This document shows, one piece after another, positions 1 through 11,400 of a stretch of 64,000 nucleotides of DNA (positions within the stretch are counted from its first letter, which is position 1; each line of letters opens with the position of its first letter). Origin of the DNA: Dendrolimus kikuchii (Eukaryota > Arthropoda > Insecta > Lepidoptera > Lasiocampidae); assembly GCA_019925095.2 (NCBI GenBank), contig CM034392.1, positions 8,382,887-8,446,886 on the forward strand. Reading direction: 5' to 3'. The notes below the pieces were generated by a model. The model searched no databases. It worked only from the letters and a program-made list of their open reading frames with translations, and was not told the origin of the DNA. The position numbers and the translations under genes were made by a program.

Positions 1-172
1 AATGCCGGAACACAACTCAAGGTTGTTATGACGGCATACTCTGGACCAAGGGTGGTAGCCATCCAGTCGGGCAAATGCCCTACCACCTGGCTGTGGGTTG
101 TTTCGTCACCTCTTACGACAGGCCGCCCGGCCGCAGGAAATTGTATTCTTTCGCCGTTCCTGCACGGATAAA
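1..172 (-). repeat. SINE-like repeat (family A), cut by window edge
   Basis: Minus-strand copy of a ~320-bp dispersed repeat that is best preserved at 24388-24705. On the minus strand it begins with TTTATCCGTGCAGGAACGG at about 172 and runs off the left edge of the window, so the 3' tail is not seen. Other copies lie near 6.4, 6.8, 24.4, 26.6, 45.6 and 54.3 kb. The short reading frames across it carry no recognisable domain. Family name unknown to me. Confidence 0.75.
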
Positions 173-1383
173 ATTGTTTACACTTTTTTCATGATCTTAG
201 ATATGTATATATTTTCACAACACGAAGTATATAAGTATGTATAGATTTTGGTTTTTCGAGTAGTAATTTTTAAAGTGCAGACGCCATCGATGGAGTTAGA
301 AGAATAATCGTGTTCAGCTCCATTGCGTTAGTGTCAAAAATTCGTATTCTATTAAATTCACAAAATCTTCTCGATATCGTCGCGGTAGAAAAAAAATGGC
401 GTTACCATTAGTAGAAATGACTTTAGCCGAAATGAATATTGAAAAGCTACCAAAAATTTAAATATTTAGTTCATGAGTTTTTGTTTATAAACATTACTAA
501 AAATAGAGTGGCATGCCCTTGGAATTGATAGAATATTAAAATCAAGCAAACCTACGAATGAGATGATAGTGTCCCGCGATTTTGAGAAGATTTCAGTAGC
601 AGAATTGGGCCCCAGGTCTAATCTACAACCAAACACATCGATTATAAGCTGACTTTTACGGGTACAAAATCATAAAGTGGCACGGATGATGTATGTTATT
701 TTTGCAAGAGCAAGGTTAATGCGCTTTGCTCGGCTTACCCACATATTTATTGCCATTGGAAATCCAGTGCTGAAAATGTATTCAGGCGTACGGGCGCATA
801 GCATGTTTCCTTGTCACATTAGGCATAAGTAGTACTCTCTCCTCACCCTATTAACCGTGATATATGCGACAATTCTTTTCCCAAATCCTCGGAACAGAAG
901 GGAAGCGAACTCATATCGCGCGCTCCACTTACCATCGACACCTTTTGCTTTTTTGTATTTCTTTCTGTTCGTACTTACTGGTAATCAAAAAAAGCTTAAC
1001 TATAATTGTTGGCACAGCATTCAGAGTTGGATAATGGCCCATTAATAAAAAAAAAATAGTAACTAAAACTTCTTAATTTTATGCTTAACTAGAGTTTTTC
1101 CCGCGGCAAAGCTGGTAGTAACTCTTTGTTACGGACAACAACAAAAAAAAATAGGTTTTTTATATTTATATAAACCTTCAAATACTTAATTTTCTTGTTG
1201 AATTCACTACAATTACAAAGGAACTAAATCAATATAGTGTAGACAACTTCACAGCAAAATATAAATAATAACAGCAGCCAACCTGATTTGAAGTACCTAT
1301 AACATATGAATGTCATGTGGGCAACCGGACAACGTATTTATTATTGAATTATAGCGATGCTTGTGTACATTTGTAGGGCCATC
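173..1383. other. AT-rich DNA, nothing recognised
   Basis: No convincing ORF, repeat or RNA gene was seen. The 62-codon open frame at 857-1045 has no recognisable domain and is not supported by context. Confidence 0.5.
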
Positions 1384-1399
1384 TATTTTGCTAATCCGT

Positions 1400-1700
1400 C
1401 TATTCTAGGTAAACGAGGTTTTTTTTCGGGATAAAACGTATCCTAATGTTGATTCGGGTTATAAGCCAGCGTTATGATGAGTAATTCATTCATATAAGTT
1501 CAGTAGTTTCCAAAAAAGATATGATCGCAGCGCCATGTTTTTGGATATTTTCGTCTACCCCACGGAAATTACGTCATTTATCGGGATAAAAAGTATCCTA
1601 AATTACGCCTCGTGATATAAGTTAGCTCCGGTTCGAGTTTCATTTAGATCCGTTTAATAGTTTTTACGTGATGCTCTAACAGACAGACAAAATTCTAAAA
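1400..1700 (+). repeat. Dispersed repeat with GGATAAAA...GTATCCTAA motifs
   Basis: Contains two motifs of the form CGGGATAAAA(A)GTATCCTAA (near 1428 and 1583). A diverged copy in the opposite orientation lies at about 41570-41800, with the same order of motifs and the same intervening phrases (GCGCCAT, ACTGAACxTAT). Sequences of this type are abundant in lepidopteran genomes; I do not know which autonomous element they derive from. Confidence 0.55.
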
Positions 1701-1808
1701 ATTGCATTTTTGGAATCTTCTGGTCCGAATTAGTTCCCCTGATTTTCTGATTTTTTCACATTTTTAAACGCAATGTACAAACTCGAACCATTTACAGATT
1801 TATTATAG

Positions 1809-1886
<78 letters not shown>

Positions 1887-1903
1887 TATATACATATATA
1901 TAT

Positions 1904-1963
<60 letters not shown>
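1809..1963. repeat. (TA)n microsatellite
   Basis: About 155 bases of almost pure TA repeat interrupted by a few TTTA and CACA units. Its length makes the assembled copy number unreliable. Confidence 0.97.
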
Positions 1964-1966
<3 letters not shown>

Positions 1967-2384
1967 GATGTTTATTTTTAGCTTTTTCGTTTATTTAACC
2001 TAAACAGTACGTCACGGTATAGGGCGCCTAAATTTTAATTTGTAAAGAAGCTGAAATGTTTTTCAGAAATTCCAGAAAATTATTACATTAATATAGGTTT
2101 AGCAATAGCTGAATTAGTTACCAACAAAAATTTAAACAAATGCAATCCGTAAATAAATCTGTCTCAAAGGCATGGACCACAAATTATATAGTAAGCAAAT
2201 AAGTAGACACTCTTTAGAATCAATGTTACCAGTTTCATCGCTTCGGGCTTTGTCAAAGAATCCTTCGCAATCGACGACTAATAAGAAGCATACACGCGTC
2301 CCAAACGCGATTCACGTGTACAGACAAAAACCAGCATCCGTTCCTCCCGAAAGACACCCGCGTATGTGATGTATGCAAAAAGGG

Positions 2385-2720
2385 AATTGAATAAGGTGAT
2401 TTCGTTCCGCGGGGTCGCTCCCGTAGGAAAAGAATTCGCAGCGCGGTAATGGCGAATACAATAAATTTTCATAAACAAATTGCGATTTGATGGCGGCATA
2501 TCGGCGCGGTACGCGTGTGCCTACTCCCAATAAGGATTGATAGGGAAACAATGTCACGACACTGATTGAATGTCAATTTGCGGTTCGCGCCGCACACGTT
2601 GCGGCTGTCGGCTGAATAATTCCATGTAATGGCTTACACGTAGCCTTAACGATGTGGGCGATGTTCCAACACTTGCCAAATGGATATTGTCTTTGAGAGA
2701 TACTTTTTCTATCAATTTTT
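2385..2720. other. GC-elevated block without repeats; possible conserved regulatory DNA
   Basis: GC content is visibly higher than in the flanks and the block matches no other place in the window. Both strands carry 60-80 codon open frames (2172-2369 +, 2278-2557 -, 2554-2736 -), but none has recognisable domains or clear splice context. A conserved non-coding element is the likeliest reading, by composition only. Confidence 0.25.
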
Positions 2721-3047
2721 TTGTCCTTTGCCTCATTTAAACGATTTCATATCAGCGCGTGTGAACTACGTGCTTGGTGTATTAAATGGCGAAATGAAAT
2801 CCAGTGTATCAACAGATTTATTGCACTCTGAAATTGATTAAATTGTGATCGATATTTAACACTGAGGGAGACCATAGAGATTAAATGCTAGTTCCTATAT
2901 TTCTATGGGACTGTATGAGTCTCATTTATCATTTAATTAAAAGGAAAATCCTCACACAATAACACCACTTGTGTTTTATTTAGTGTTTGCTATAATACTC
3001 AGTATACAAAGTTTAGATTCAATCTGTTTTATATTTGGAATATATTT

Positions 3048-3173
3048 GTGGATGTGTGCAACAGCAGCGGTATTTCCATTACGTTGCCAACCTCGAAAAA
3101 ATGTTATGACATTTCTCTTAAATGATGCCATAGGCACAAAGGCAAAATTTCGGTGGAGAGCTCCGTCCAAGTC
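3048..3173 (-). pseudogene. Relic of non-LTR RT C-terminus (jockey/CR1-like)
   Basis: The minus-strand translation contains FKRNVITFFRGWQR followed by VAHIH. This lines up with FKKGVIKFLRGRQR...VANVH at the C-terminus of the better preserved element at 40718-41467. Only about 40 codons are alignable and no stop or tail is conserved. Old, 5'-truncated retroposed fragment; assignment rests on this short match. Confidence 0.5.
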
Positions 3174-3708
3174 GGTTATTTCAGCAACCACAGCAATGGA
3201 TATTTTGTAAAGTAGGTGTAATAATATATCCATCATTTTCAGCTAATTATCCGTTTACCCAATGCAATCATTGTTATGCAGAAAACTTCGTCACGGGTAG
3301 GTAGCCACTTGATACGTAACATTGTGACAAGGTGTGTGCGAGGGCGGGTTCAGCTTGCCGGGAGGTGCCACGGGTGTCAAGGAGTTTTGACTTGCAAAGC
3401 AGCGCCGAGATTTTTCACTAGGGCGGTAATGACTACTTGATGTGTTTCGACCTAGATTAGTATGGAAAGAGACATTGGTAAAAAAAATAGCTTAAAAGTA
3501 AATGTGTGTTAGATTATATTTTGGCACAGCCAAATATAGATCAATCTCTATTATAAAATTGCTGAATATTTAAAAATATTTAGTTCTTTTTTTATTAAAG
3601 AAAGAAAGAAATTTTTAAAATTTTAATGAAGTTAAATTAAGTTTTTTTTCTATATTTCGCTTTTGGAAAATATATATTAGTATCTTTCTATAATACTACA
3701 AATAAATA

Positions 3709-4947
3709 TTAGGTCTTTACATATGAAATTGGCGTTTTGTAAGGGAGGAACATATACATTTATTTAATCAAAGTATGTACCACTACTATCTATGCACTTC
3801 TGCCATCTCATAGGTAGTTCATTGATCCCTTTACTAAAAAAACCATTAGGAAGGGAATCAATAAAATATTTGAAGGCACTTTGGACTGCCCCATCGGAGT
3901 TGATTTTTTTCCCTTGTAAGACGTTATCCAAATATCGAAAAAAATGGTAATCTGTTGGAGCAAGGTCCGGGGAGTACGGTGGATATCTTAGACATTCCGA
4001 TTGAAGGTCCTCTAATTTGGAAGCCGTTTGTTGTGCAGTGTGTGGTCTAGCGTTGTCCTGAAGCAGCAGTGGCCTAGAGCGATTGATCAGCCTCGGTTGT
4101 TTAGCAGCTAGCTTTTCCATCATGGTTTGCAGTTGTTGACAATAGACATCCGCCGTAATCGTCTGGCCAGATTTAAAAAAGCTGTAGTGAACGACACCGG
4201 CACTAGCCCACCAAACGCTCACAAGTAATTTTTTTTGAGTAAATTTTCGCTTGGTGCAGGATTTGGCTGGTTCGCCAGGGTTCAGCCATTGTGATGAGCA
4301 TTTCCGATTATCGTACAGAATCCACTTTTCATCATATGTAATGATTCGATTTAAAATCCCTTCATTATTGTGCCGGGTGAGTAATGTAACGCAGCACTCG
4401 ACGCGCGTTTGTCGATTTGCTGCTCTCAATTTATGAGGTACCCACCTTTCAAGCTTTTTCACCTTCCCAATTTGCTTCAAGTGGATTAAAACAGTTTTAC
4501 CACTAACACCGCAGCCTGAAGCTATCTCGGATGTGGTTTGCGATGGATCCGCTTCCACAATAGCCTTCAATTCTGCATTATCAACTTTGGTCTCTGGCCG
4601 TCCACGGAGCTGCAGGTCGAAATTTCCAGAACGAAAACGTTGGAACTAAAAACGCACTATGTTTTCTTTTGCGACACCGCCGCCATACACATCATTAATC
4701 CTTCGAGCCGTTTCGGCAGCACTGGTGCCACGATGGAACTCGTACTCGTAAGTAATGCGATATTACAAGTTTTCCATTTTGTAAAAAACCAAAACAGGAA
4801 AAAACAAACGAATTACGGTTTTCAAAGCAAAAAAGCATAAGTAAATAGCTGTATACATTTGAAATTGGAATTCCTAACCAAAAAGGAGATATTTCAGAAC
4901 AAAGTGGCTAGTACGACAAAATGCCAACTTCATATGTAAAGACCTAA
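3709..4947 (-). mobile_element. mariner transposon, nearly full length, inactive
   Basis: A 1239-bp element bounded by ~32-bp inverted terminal repeats. The left end starts TTAGGTCTTTACATATGAA and the right end is its reverse complement with a few changes (3709-3740 and 4916-4947). The element is flanked on both sides by TA (3707-3708 and 4948-4949), the expected target duplication for Tc1/mariner. The transposase lies on the minus strand and fills most of the interior. Length and structure match typical 1.2-1.3-kb mariners. Two in-frame stops in the transposase make it non-autonomous, but the ends look good enough to be mobilised in trans. Confidence 0.95.
3764..4777 (-). pseudogene. mariner transposase (DD34D), two in-frame stops
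   Basis: Cut-and-paste transposase that binds the inverted repeats and inserts at TA. An ATG at 4777-4775 opens a frame of about 337 codons, close to the usual ~345. The frame is broken by TAA at 4765-4763 (codon 5) and by TAG at 4648-4646, the latter where related proteins have a tryptophan (..VRF-stop-FQRFRSGN). Downstream the frame is open to the end. A helix-turn-helix region (QTTSEIASGCGVSGKTV) is followed by the catalytic residues in ITYDEKW, LLLQDNARPH and YSPDLAPTDYHFF. The second and third aspartates are separated by 34 residues, which defines mariner. Both damaged codons are single-base nonsense changes, with no frameshift, so inactivation is fairly recent. Confidence 0.93.
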
Positions 4948-4949
4948 TA

Positions 4950-5760
4950 TTTTAAAAATAATATAAATATATGTAAAATAGAACTAATTTTAATTTTCAT
5001 TACGAGATTACATTATACGGCCTTTTTAGCTATTTTTTAAAAACTAAATAACAAAATTAATAAAAATCTTAAATTTTTCAAACTTTTCATTACTGTTATA
5101 TTAAAGTGCACAATCACAAAATTGCCATTAGATACTGCGGATTGATTTTAGTTAGATTTAAGTATATGTTGTTTGAATATTACAATATTTGAGTCGTAAT
5201 ATCGATATTAATTCAATATGTAAAAATACGTATTTAAATATTTAAAACACAATTCGTATATTTCATCAAACATTTAAATGACAAATCATTTTGTTACATA
5301 GTAAGGAAACAGATTGACATGATCCGTATTGTCTCATATCTCATAACGTATGTAACCCTTTGACTCGAAATACCCATATCCATGCAGAATAGGTTCACAA
5401 AACGACTAACATAAAGGCGATTCCACACTTGGCTAGCTCGCAGGCGCGTCACCTTTGATGCGCGTATGATTGCCCGCGCCCGCGACACATTGGATCTATA
5501 TTGTTGTCTTTTTCAAGTTTCGTAATAAGGGATGAGGGTGTATTAAAGCCTTTTATCCGGCTCGTCACGCCGGCACGTGGGGTTGGGAAGGGGTTTAAGG
5601 TGAGCAAACATTAGCTCTTTTACATTTTTGCAATTTCATCTACGACGCCTGACGGCTGTTTGCCCACCTCGAGTTTCGGGATCGTAGAAGGAGGTTTTCA
5701 AGGGTGTTACAACTTTAACTCTTTTTAAAAGGGTTCAAGAAAGCAAACGAGTTTTTAATG
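4950..5760. other. AT-rich DNA, nothing firm
   Basis: Very AT-rich to about 5400, then a more GC-balanced stretch (5400-5700) without a convincing gene. It lies immediately upstream of the candidate exon at 5772. Confidence 0.4.
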
Positions 5761-5771
5761 TTTGTTTACAG

Positions 5772-5987
5772 ATGTGCTTGCGGTGTTGCTAAAAGCTGTG
5801 GCGTAGTAGTACAGAGAATTCAAGAAATCTCGACTGAAATTAAGTCGTCTATTAAGCCAACGCTAGGCCCGCGGCCAAGTTCGTACCGCAGACTGCAAAT
5901 CTTGGCTGCATTCTCAAACATTCCAGAAGATGTAGCTGGAATTAAACGACGCGGTACACTCGACAATTATACTATATCCCGAGTGCA
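5772..5987 (+). CDS. Candidate internal host exon, function unknown
   Basis: A 216-base stretch is open in only one frame and sits between a good acceptor (pyrimidine-rich TTTGTTTACAG ending at 5771) and a strong donor (CAG|GTAAGG at 5988). The frame enters with one base completing a codon and encodes 71 complete codons, including PSSYRRLQILAAFSNIPEDV and KRRGTLDNYTISRVQ. The sequence does not resemble any transposable-element protein I know and is not repeated in the window. No partner exon could be identified, so strand and reality rest on splice signals and frame only. It could be a chance open frame. Confidence 0.3.
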
Positions 5988-6404
5988 GGTAAGGTTGCAT
6001 ATTTTAGGAGCGAGACAATATTAGCTGCGGCACTCGACTGGAAAATGAGACTGTTTTTGGTGGCTAATTTACAATACTTGCATTTTGGGAGAACAAGTTC
6101 CGTTCGCCAAGGTGTATATTCAACGTTTTGTGTAAACTAGGAACATTTTGAAACGTGTTAGCTCAGTTTGCAAATTTGCACTATGGAACAATGCTGAGAG
6201 GTGAGTAAATATTAGCACACTTATACTAATGCGATTGTTGAGCTATCCCGTTTTTCAAGAAGTGATTTTCTGATCGTACAATAAAAATACTATTAAATTT
6301 TCATTTTATACTTCAAGCCCTATTTAAGGTGTTAGTTGAAAATACACAGACAATATTTGGTGAATGTTTATGTCTTTTAGGTTAACAATAATAATCAACA
6401 ATAA

Positions 6405-6723
6405 TTTCATCCGTGCAGGAACGGAGTAAGAATACAACTTCCTGCGGCCTGGCGGCCTGTCGTAAGAGGCGACAAAAAAACCCACAGCCAGGTAGTAGGG
6501 TATTTGCCCGACTGGATGGCCACCACCCCTGGTCTAAAGTATGTCGCCATAACAACCTTGAGTTGTATTCCGGCATTAGCGACCAGGTTCCAGTCTCCCT
6601 TAAGAGAGTAGCAGCGCATTTGTAGCACCTTTGGTGTTGCAAACGTCCATAGGCGATGGTAACCGCTTTCCATCAAGTGGGCCGTCTGCTTGTCTGCTGA
6701 ACTCACGCAATAAATAAAAAAAA
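6405..6723 (+). repeat. SINE-like repeat (family A), near full length
   Basis: Plus-strand copy from TTTCATCCGTGCAGGAACGG to an A-rich end (AATAAATAAAAAAAA). It contains the shared internal landmarks CTGTCGTAAGAGGCGAC, GGGTATTTGCCCGACTGGAT and the tail TGTTGCAAACGTCCATAGGC, which it has in common with the LINE ending at ~41530. No clean target duplication could be identified. Confidence 0.8.
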
Positions 6724-6803
6724 CAACCTTAGGGTTGCGGCAAATGTGTGTTTCGTGTGGCATGATTACAAATTACTACTTTAATTTTTAAGTAATCGAT
6801 AGT

Positions 6804-6855
6804 TTTATCCGTGCAGGAACGGAGAAAGAATACAATTTCCTGCGGCCGGGCGGTC
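6804..6855 (+). repeat. SINE-like repeat (family A), 5' fragment only
   Basis: Only the first ~50 bases of the family are present (TTTATCCGTGCAGGAACGG to the GGCCGGGCGG region), then the sequence departs. It is in the same orientation as, and 80 bases downstream of, the longer copy at 6405-6723. Confidence 0.7.
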
Positions 6856-7639
6856 TCTACACATTCGAAATTAACAAAGGGCAAGCGTAGTAAAATGTGG
6901 CGATGTCTTAGCGAAGTAATAATATCTAAAGGTAGTATTCTACGACTGGTACAGTGGCACGGATCGCGCGCCGCGGGCGACCACAATTCAGGAATAGCTC
7001 ATAATTCACGCGTAATCTGCGCGAGTCGCGCGACAACGCTGCATCCTGCGGGTGATAGCGCGATCGTGCCGCGAACCATTGTTGTACCCTTAGATGCAAT
7101 TTCAGTGAATAATTAAGTGCAATATTTATTATAAGTATCTACACGGTTATATTAGTTATAATGTTTCGATTTGTTTCACTTGTCGCCTCAGGGCAATGAG
7201 GAATTTTTAGGGAAAGTGGGCGAAAGTTGAGATGTCGATTTGAGAGAAGGAAAACTATTACTGCTTCCTAAAAAGTTTTTAATTAATATTTTATTAACTG
7301 TTATTTCATTTTTCAGATAAACATTTATTTACTAGATATAAAAAGAAGTACATCGCGTCTTTGGTTTATCTTTGTGGATTATCAGACAAAGAAGTTATTC
7401 GCTATAACATATTATTGAAGCAAAGAGGCGATATACACATTGCGTTTCTACACTGAGGTATTGCTTTGTGTCTTATTTATAATAAATTCAAATAAATGTT
7501 CTATCATGAATTGAAAATATCTTTCTATGTTAAAATGAACACCGCCATTAACGCACCCGCTCATTGTTCAACACATTATTCAAAAAGCACGTGAGCCACG
7601 AAGACCCTTAAAATTACACACGAAACAGTGCTCTTTACC

Positions 7640-8000
7640 AAGTTTCCCATAAGAGCCCATTATTTACGGAGCCATCGTACCATTAAGATTCTCCACATAT
7701 CTTCGAAAGGCGTGTTATGGTAATTACGGGTCGCCATTTTATCTCGCGACTCTTCGCGATTAGAACTCGCGCGCTCTCGCTCGGCTGTACGTAGAAATAA
7801 CAAGTCCGCGAACTTAGTTCGTTTCTGAGGAGGAGCGCATTCCGAAATTAATTCGGATGGAAGATATCGGGTGGCGCGATAGCGGGTCGCTTCCGCGCCA
7901 TTTATTGCTCGTGTGGTGCCGCCAGTGCCGGGTATCGGCGAAGGGGTAAAGAATATCAAGATGTAACGAGCGCCAGCCGGAAGGCTCGCAAATGAGCTCG
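7640..8000. other. GC-elevated unique block; possible regulatory DNA
   Basis: Single-copy in the window and richer in CG dinucleotides than the flanks (runs such as CTCGCGACTCTTCGCGATT). A minus frame of 151 codons (7660-8115) spans it but has no recognisable domain. Composition suggests a promoter or conserved element; no splice-supported gene found. Confidence 0.25.
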
Positions 8001-8223
8001 CCGACTTATCTGTGTTAATGTGGGTGAGGGTTAATTTTGTCTTACATGAGCAATTTGAAGATACCGCTCTCGTACACAACTTACATTTGCTGTTAGTGCA
8101 GGATAACATTTTCAAATTGGATTTGTTTCGTGCTTTCTCGCTTACTTACAATTTATATTATACTTCAGCACTAAAAATATCTTCACTTTCAATTAAAGTT
8201 TGTACACACTTCCATATTATCTC

Positions 8224-8510
8224 TAGTAGCAGAGATAGCCTACTAGTGACAGCCTCTGTGATTGAGCGGCCTAACCCTTTGCCGGCCGACCTCACTACAA
8301 TGCAGAGGCTCTGGGTTCGAATCCTGGCAAGGTAGTTTTAGTAAAGGAACTCTCCGTTATTTACTATGGTTTAGTTGTCTAGGATCGGCCCCACAGTGGT
8401 CGGTTGTATACTACCCATATCACAAGCGTAACTTGCTTAACTTGGGGATATACAATGTGTGTGTTTCTCTGCCGATTATTATTTATTATTTATTTTATTT
8501 TAAATCTATT
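8224..8510 (+). repeat. tRNA-type SINE
   Basis: Contains a pol III B-box-like motif GGTTCGAATCC (about 8317-8327) preceded by an A-box-like segment (GTGATTGAGCGGCC), then a non-tRNA body with AACTTGCTTAACTTGGGGAT and a TTATT-rich end. The body recurs at about 57690-57790. The tRNA-like head does not fold into a complete tRNA, so this is a tRNA-derived SINE rather than a tRNA gene. Internal pol III promoter presumed. Confidence 0.65.
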
Positions 8511-10184
8511 ACTAAGAGCATCTATTGTGTTTGATTCAGATATCAGACGCATCAGTGGAAAACATCTACGTATTTAATTTAGTAAAGTGTGCAAATCAAC
8601 AAAACGCCTTAGACAAGTGTGAAGAGGTGATCTCTTCACACTGCGTTTTTAAAATGGGCGCTAACTGAGTTTAAGAATGAGAAATTAAAGAATGTATCTT
8701 TTGTTGCATTCAGGCAAGAGACCATAGAAATCCGGTCACAAATAGAGGAATTTAATTTAATGATCTGGAACAAAAACACCTTTAATCACAAAAAAACCAA
8801 GACAGCGTCTTACTAACTTCCAAACTTCCTTATAACATAGGTACACGTGTGGTACTAAAACGTGTGCTTTCTATCTCATTCTACTTAAATATTCGTTAAG
8901 ATTTCGTCTAGACAAAAGGAAAATATAGTGTCTGTGGAATAGGATGAATGCGGTGAAGCACAAACATGGATGGCGAGCAAATACGTACGGTGTATATTAG
9001 CAAATGAAATTAATTTTCAAGTGCAATCTAGTCATTTGCTATTATTGCAGGTATAATTGAGAAAGCGAATGCTATGTGACGGGATATCGAATACAATTAA
9101 CTGCAAGAGATTCAAAGTGGAATAATGGTTCGTTGATATTAAGTTTGTATTGCCTCTTAGATTAGATTAGATAATTATTAGATTATTGATCACCGAAATA
9201 AATAATTTCAAAAACAAAATGCATAATTACAATAAATACTTCTTGGCATAACAACAGGCGGCTTTATCACTAAAACGACATCTTCCAGGCAACCTAGTTA
9301 AAAAAAAAACTAAACTAGCGATGTAGGCTAAGCAGGAAGAAGATAGGATTGTACAATTTAAATATATACATACTTACAGTCTCTTAGTAACAAAGTAATG
9401 ATTTATCGTTGATGGATTTCGTGCAGCACACAGGCTCATCTGATGGCAAGTAGTTACCGTCGCTTTTGAAGTGTTACAACACTAGATGTGCTGCTCGGTG
9501 CTGCCAATGTGCTGCCGGTATCGAAGAAATTCGATGAGTCCTTTTTGTAAAAAATCTACTTTATACATTGGATGTCGTCTCTCATAACACTATGCCGATT
9601 ACGAGCCGATGCTCGTATCAACCAATATTACGTACTTATATTGTCTTTAAACCGTATTACAGCTTGCGGTATCAATCGAATTTTTAGCTCGTAGTTAACT
9701 CGGTATAATGTGAATTATTCGTAAGTTGTAACAAAATATCAGCCCATAACTATTCTACTGTTGAACTCAGGCTTCCTCAGTTAATAGGTAGAGAGGACTG
9801 TACAGCCACGATGCGTTTCCAAGAACGATTAGCGAGTTTCACCTTTCGACAACTTTGACTATAGGTATATATATCAAGCGCGCTTATTCAAGTCGCAGTG
9901 ATGGGTTTCTCATATCAATTATATGAATTTCCAGTTTTTTCTAATATGGCTTGCCAGCCAACATTCCTTTGGAGCAACAGCGCGTAATAATTGTAAAAAT
10001 ATGCAGATTATATTAGAAAAATTGTCTAAGTAGTGCATATATTCCGGTGAGGATTCGGAACCACGTCGTTGGAATTGGATACAGCTGTCTTAGCAACAAA
10101 TCTATCATAATGAAAAATTGTAACCTCACTTATAATAACTTATTAAAGACATGGAAATGAAATTATTTTATCATGTATTAATAA
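8511..10184. other. AT-rich DNA, mostly unrecognised
   Basis: No gene seen. A diverged minus-strand piece of the SINE/LINE shared tail is visible at 9418-9485 (GGCTCATCTGATGGCAAGTAG followed by TTACCGTCGC), matching the tail phrase of the family A repeats in reverse. The remainder has no recognisable structure. Confidence 0.4.
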
Positions 10185-10574
10185 TCTAGATATATAAAAA
10201 TGAATGTCTGTCTGTATGTCCTTTATAGAATCGTAAACTATACATCCGATTTTCATGAAATGTTGTGTGTGTGTTTTTTGAGTGGGTCCCGGGATGGTTT
10301 ACAGCCACAATTGGAACCGGTATGTGGCGCTGAGATCGGATTCTAGAATCCTCCTAATCACCGGGAGCGATTTTGGTAATTTTGTTTTTGTGTGTTTGAA
10401 TGGGTTCTCGGATGGTTTAAATTCACATTTAGAACCGGTAGGTGGCGTTGAGATCGGATTATAGAATCCTTCTGATCACTTAGACCGATTTTGGTGATTT
10501 TGTTTTTGTGTCATGGAACAAAGTCTTTTAGGAATTCAGAAAATAGGCAGTACGAAGTTCGCCGGGTCAGCTAG
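10185..10574 (+). mobile_element. Mini-Helitron-like element
   Basis: A 390-bp element that begins TCTAGATATATAAAAATG after an A and ends GCCGGGTCAGCTAG before a T. This is the A|TC...CTAG|T arrangement expected of Helitrons. A short CGAAGTTCG hairpin lies just upstream of the 3' end. Inside are two direct repeats of about 124 bp (about 10262-10388 and 10389-10512), sharing GATCGGATT, AGAATCCT and GATTTTGGT landmarks. No Rep/helicase coding capacity, so non-autonomous. Confidence 0.7.
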
Positions 10575-11175
10575 TAATACATAAATTAAGTGTCTTTTAG
10601 ACTTTCTGAGTGGATTATCTTAGTAAATTGTAGCTCAAGACGTTATCTACTACAGCCCATAAAGGAACATTCTATACTTTGTGGGATGATTTTAAATAAG
10701 AGTAAAATTAGTAGCATAATATTATACAAGTTTAACTACTTTAACTATATTTTATGCTCAGCCCTCTCGCCTTAAAATCTCTTTCCATGATTTTTTACTT
10801 CGATTTAACCGAATGCACTCCAAAGTGTTGCCCAATAAACCAGTTAAAATTCATCTCTTGTGAGGCCGAATATACAAAACGTTTGCGGTCGTAGGTGAGA
10901 GCTCAAAGAGCCATTTCACACGAGCGCAGTCTGCGGTGCCACGTCAAAAGGATTGACCGAATCGTGTCTGGGGTGAAATGGTGTAACCACAGCCTAGTCG
11001 CTAAACAACCATGTTTGGTGTTTTTGGACGAATGCCGATTTCCGCCTTTGAAAGTAATTCTAAACGGAACTATTAACTTTATATGAAACTTGAAAGTCAG
11101 CATTTTGATATTTGATTTATGTACGACCTTGGTCAAATAGGTATGTTTAAAATTACGTTGGCGTTATATTATAGT

Positions 11176-11300
11176 ACTAGCTGATATCCGCCCGCTTCGC
11201 GTGCCATAAAATCCGTTCATATCTGACCTCTACTTGATGAAAGGAAGATCCATGCCAAATTTCAAGTCTATATATAGTTTTTGAGATATCGTGATAAGTA
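11176..11300 (-). repeat. Helitron-like 3' terminus
   Basis: Read on the minus strand the sequence ends GCGGGCGGATATCAGCTAG before a T (11176-11180 on the plus strand), the 3' signature of mini-Helitrons. The 5' end was not found; the copy runs into the neighbouring (TA)n tract. Confidence 0.45.
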
Positions 11301-11315
11301 TATAAGTATAAGTGG

Positions 11316-11317
<2 letters not shown>

Positions 11318-11397
<80 letters not shown>
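11318..11397. repeat. (TA)n microsatellite
   Basis: About 80 bases of TA repeat with one TATG interruption, directly beside the Helitron-like end. Confidence 0.95.

Positions 11398-11399
<2 letters not shown>

Positions 11400-11400
<1 letters not shown>

Noticed and set aside
8260..8335. Possible tRNA gene with GGTTCGAATCC
   Set aside because: No acceptor stem or anticodon arm can be built; the repeated body downstream shows it is a SINE.
9600..9720. Possible exon near 9.6 kb
   Set aside because: No open frame with splice signals; several stops in all frames.
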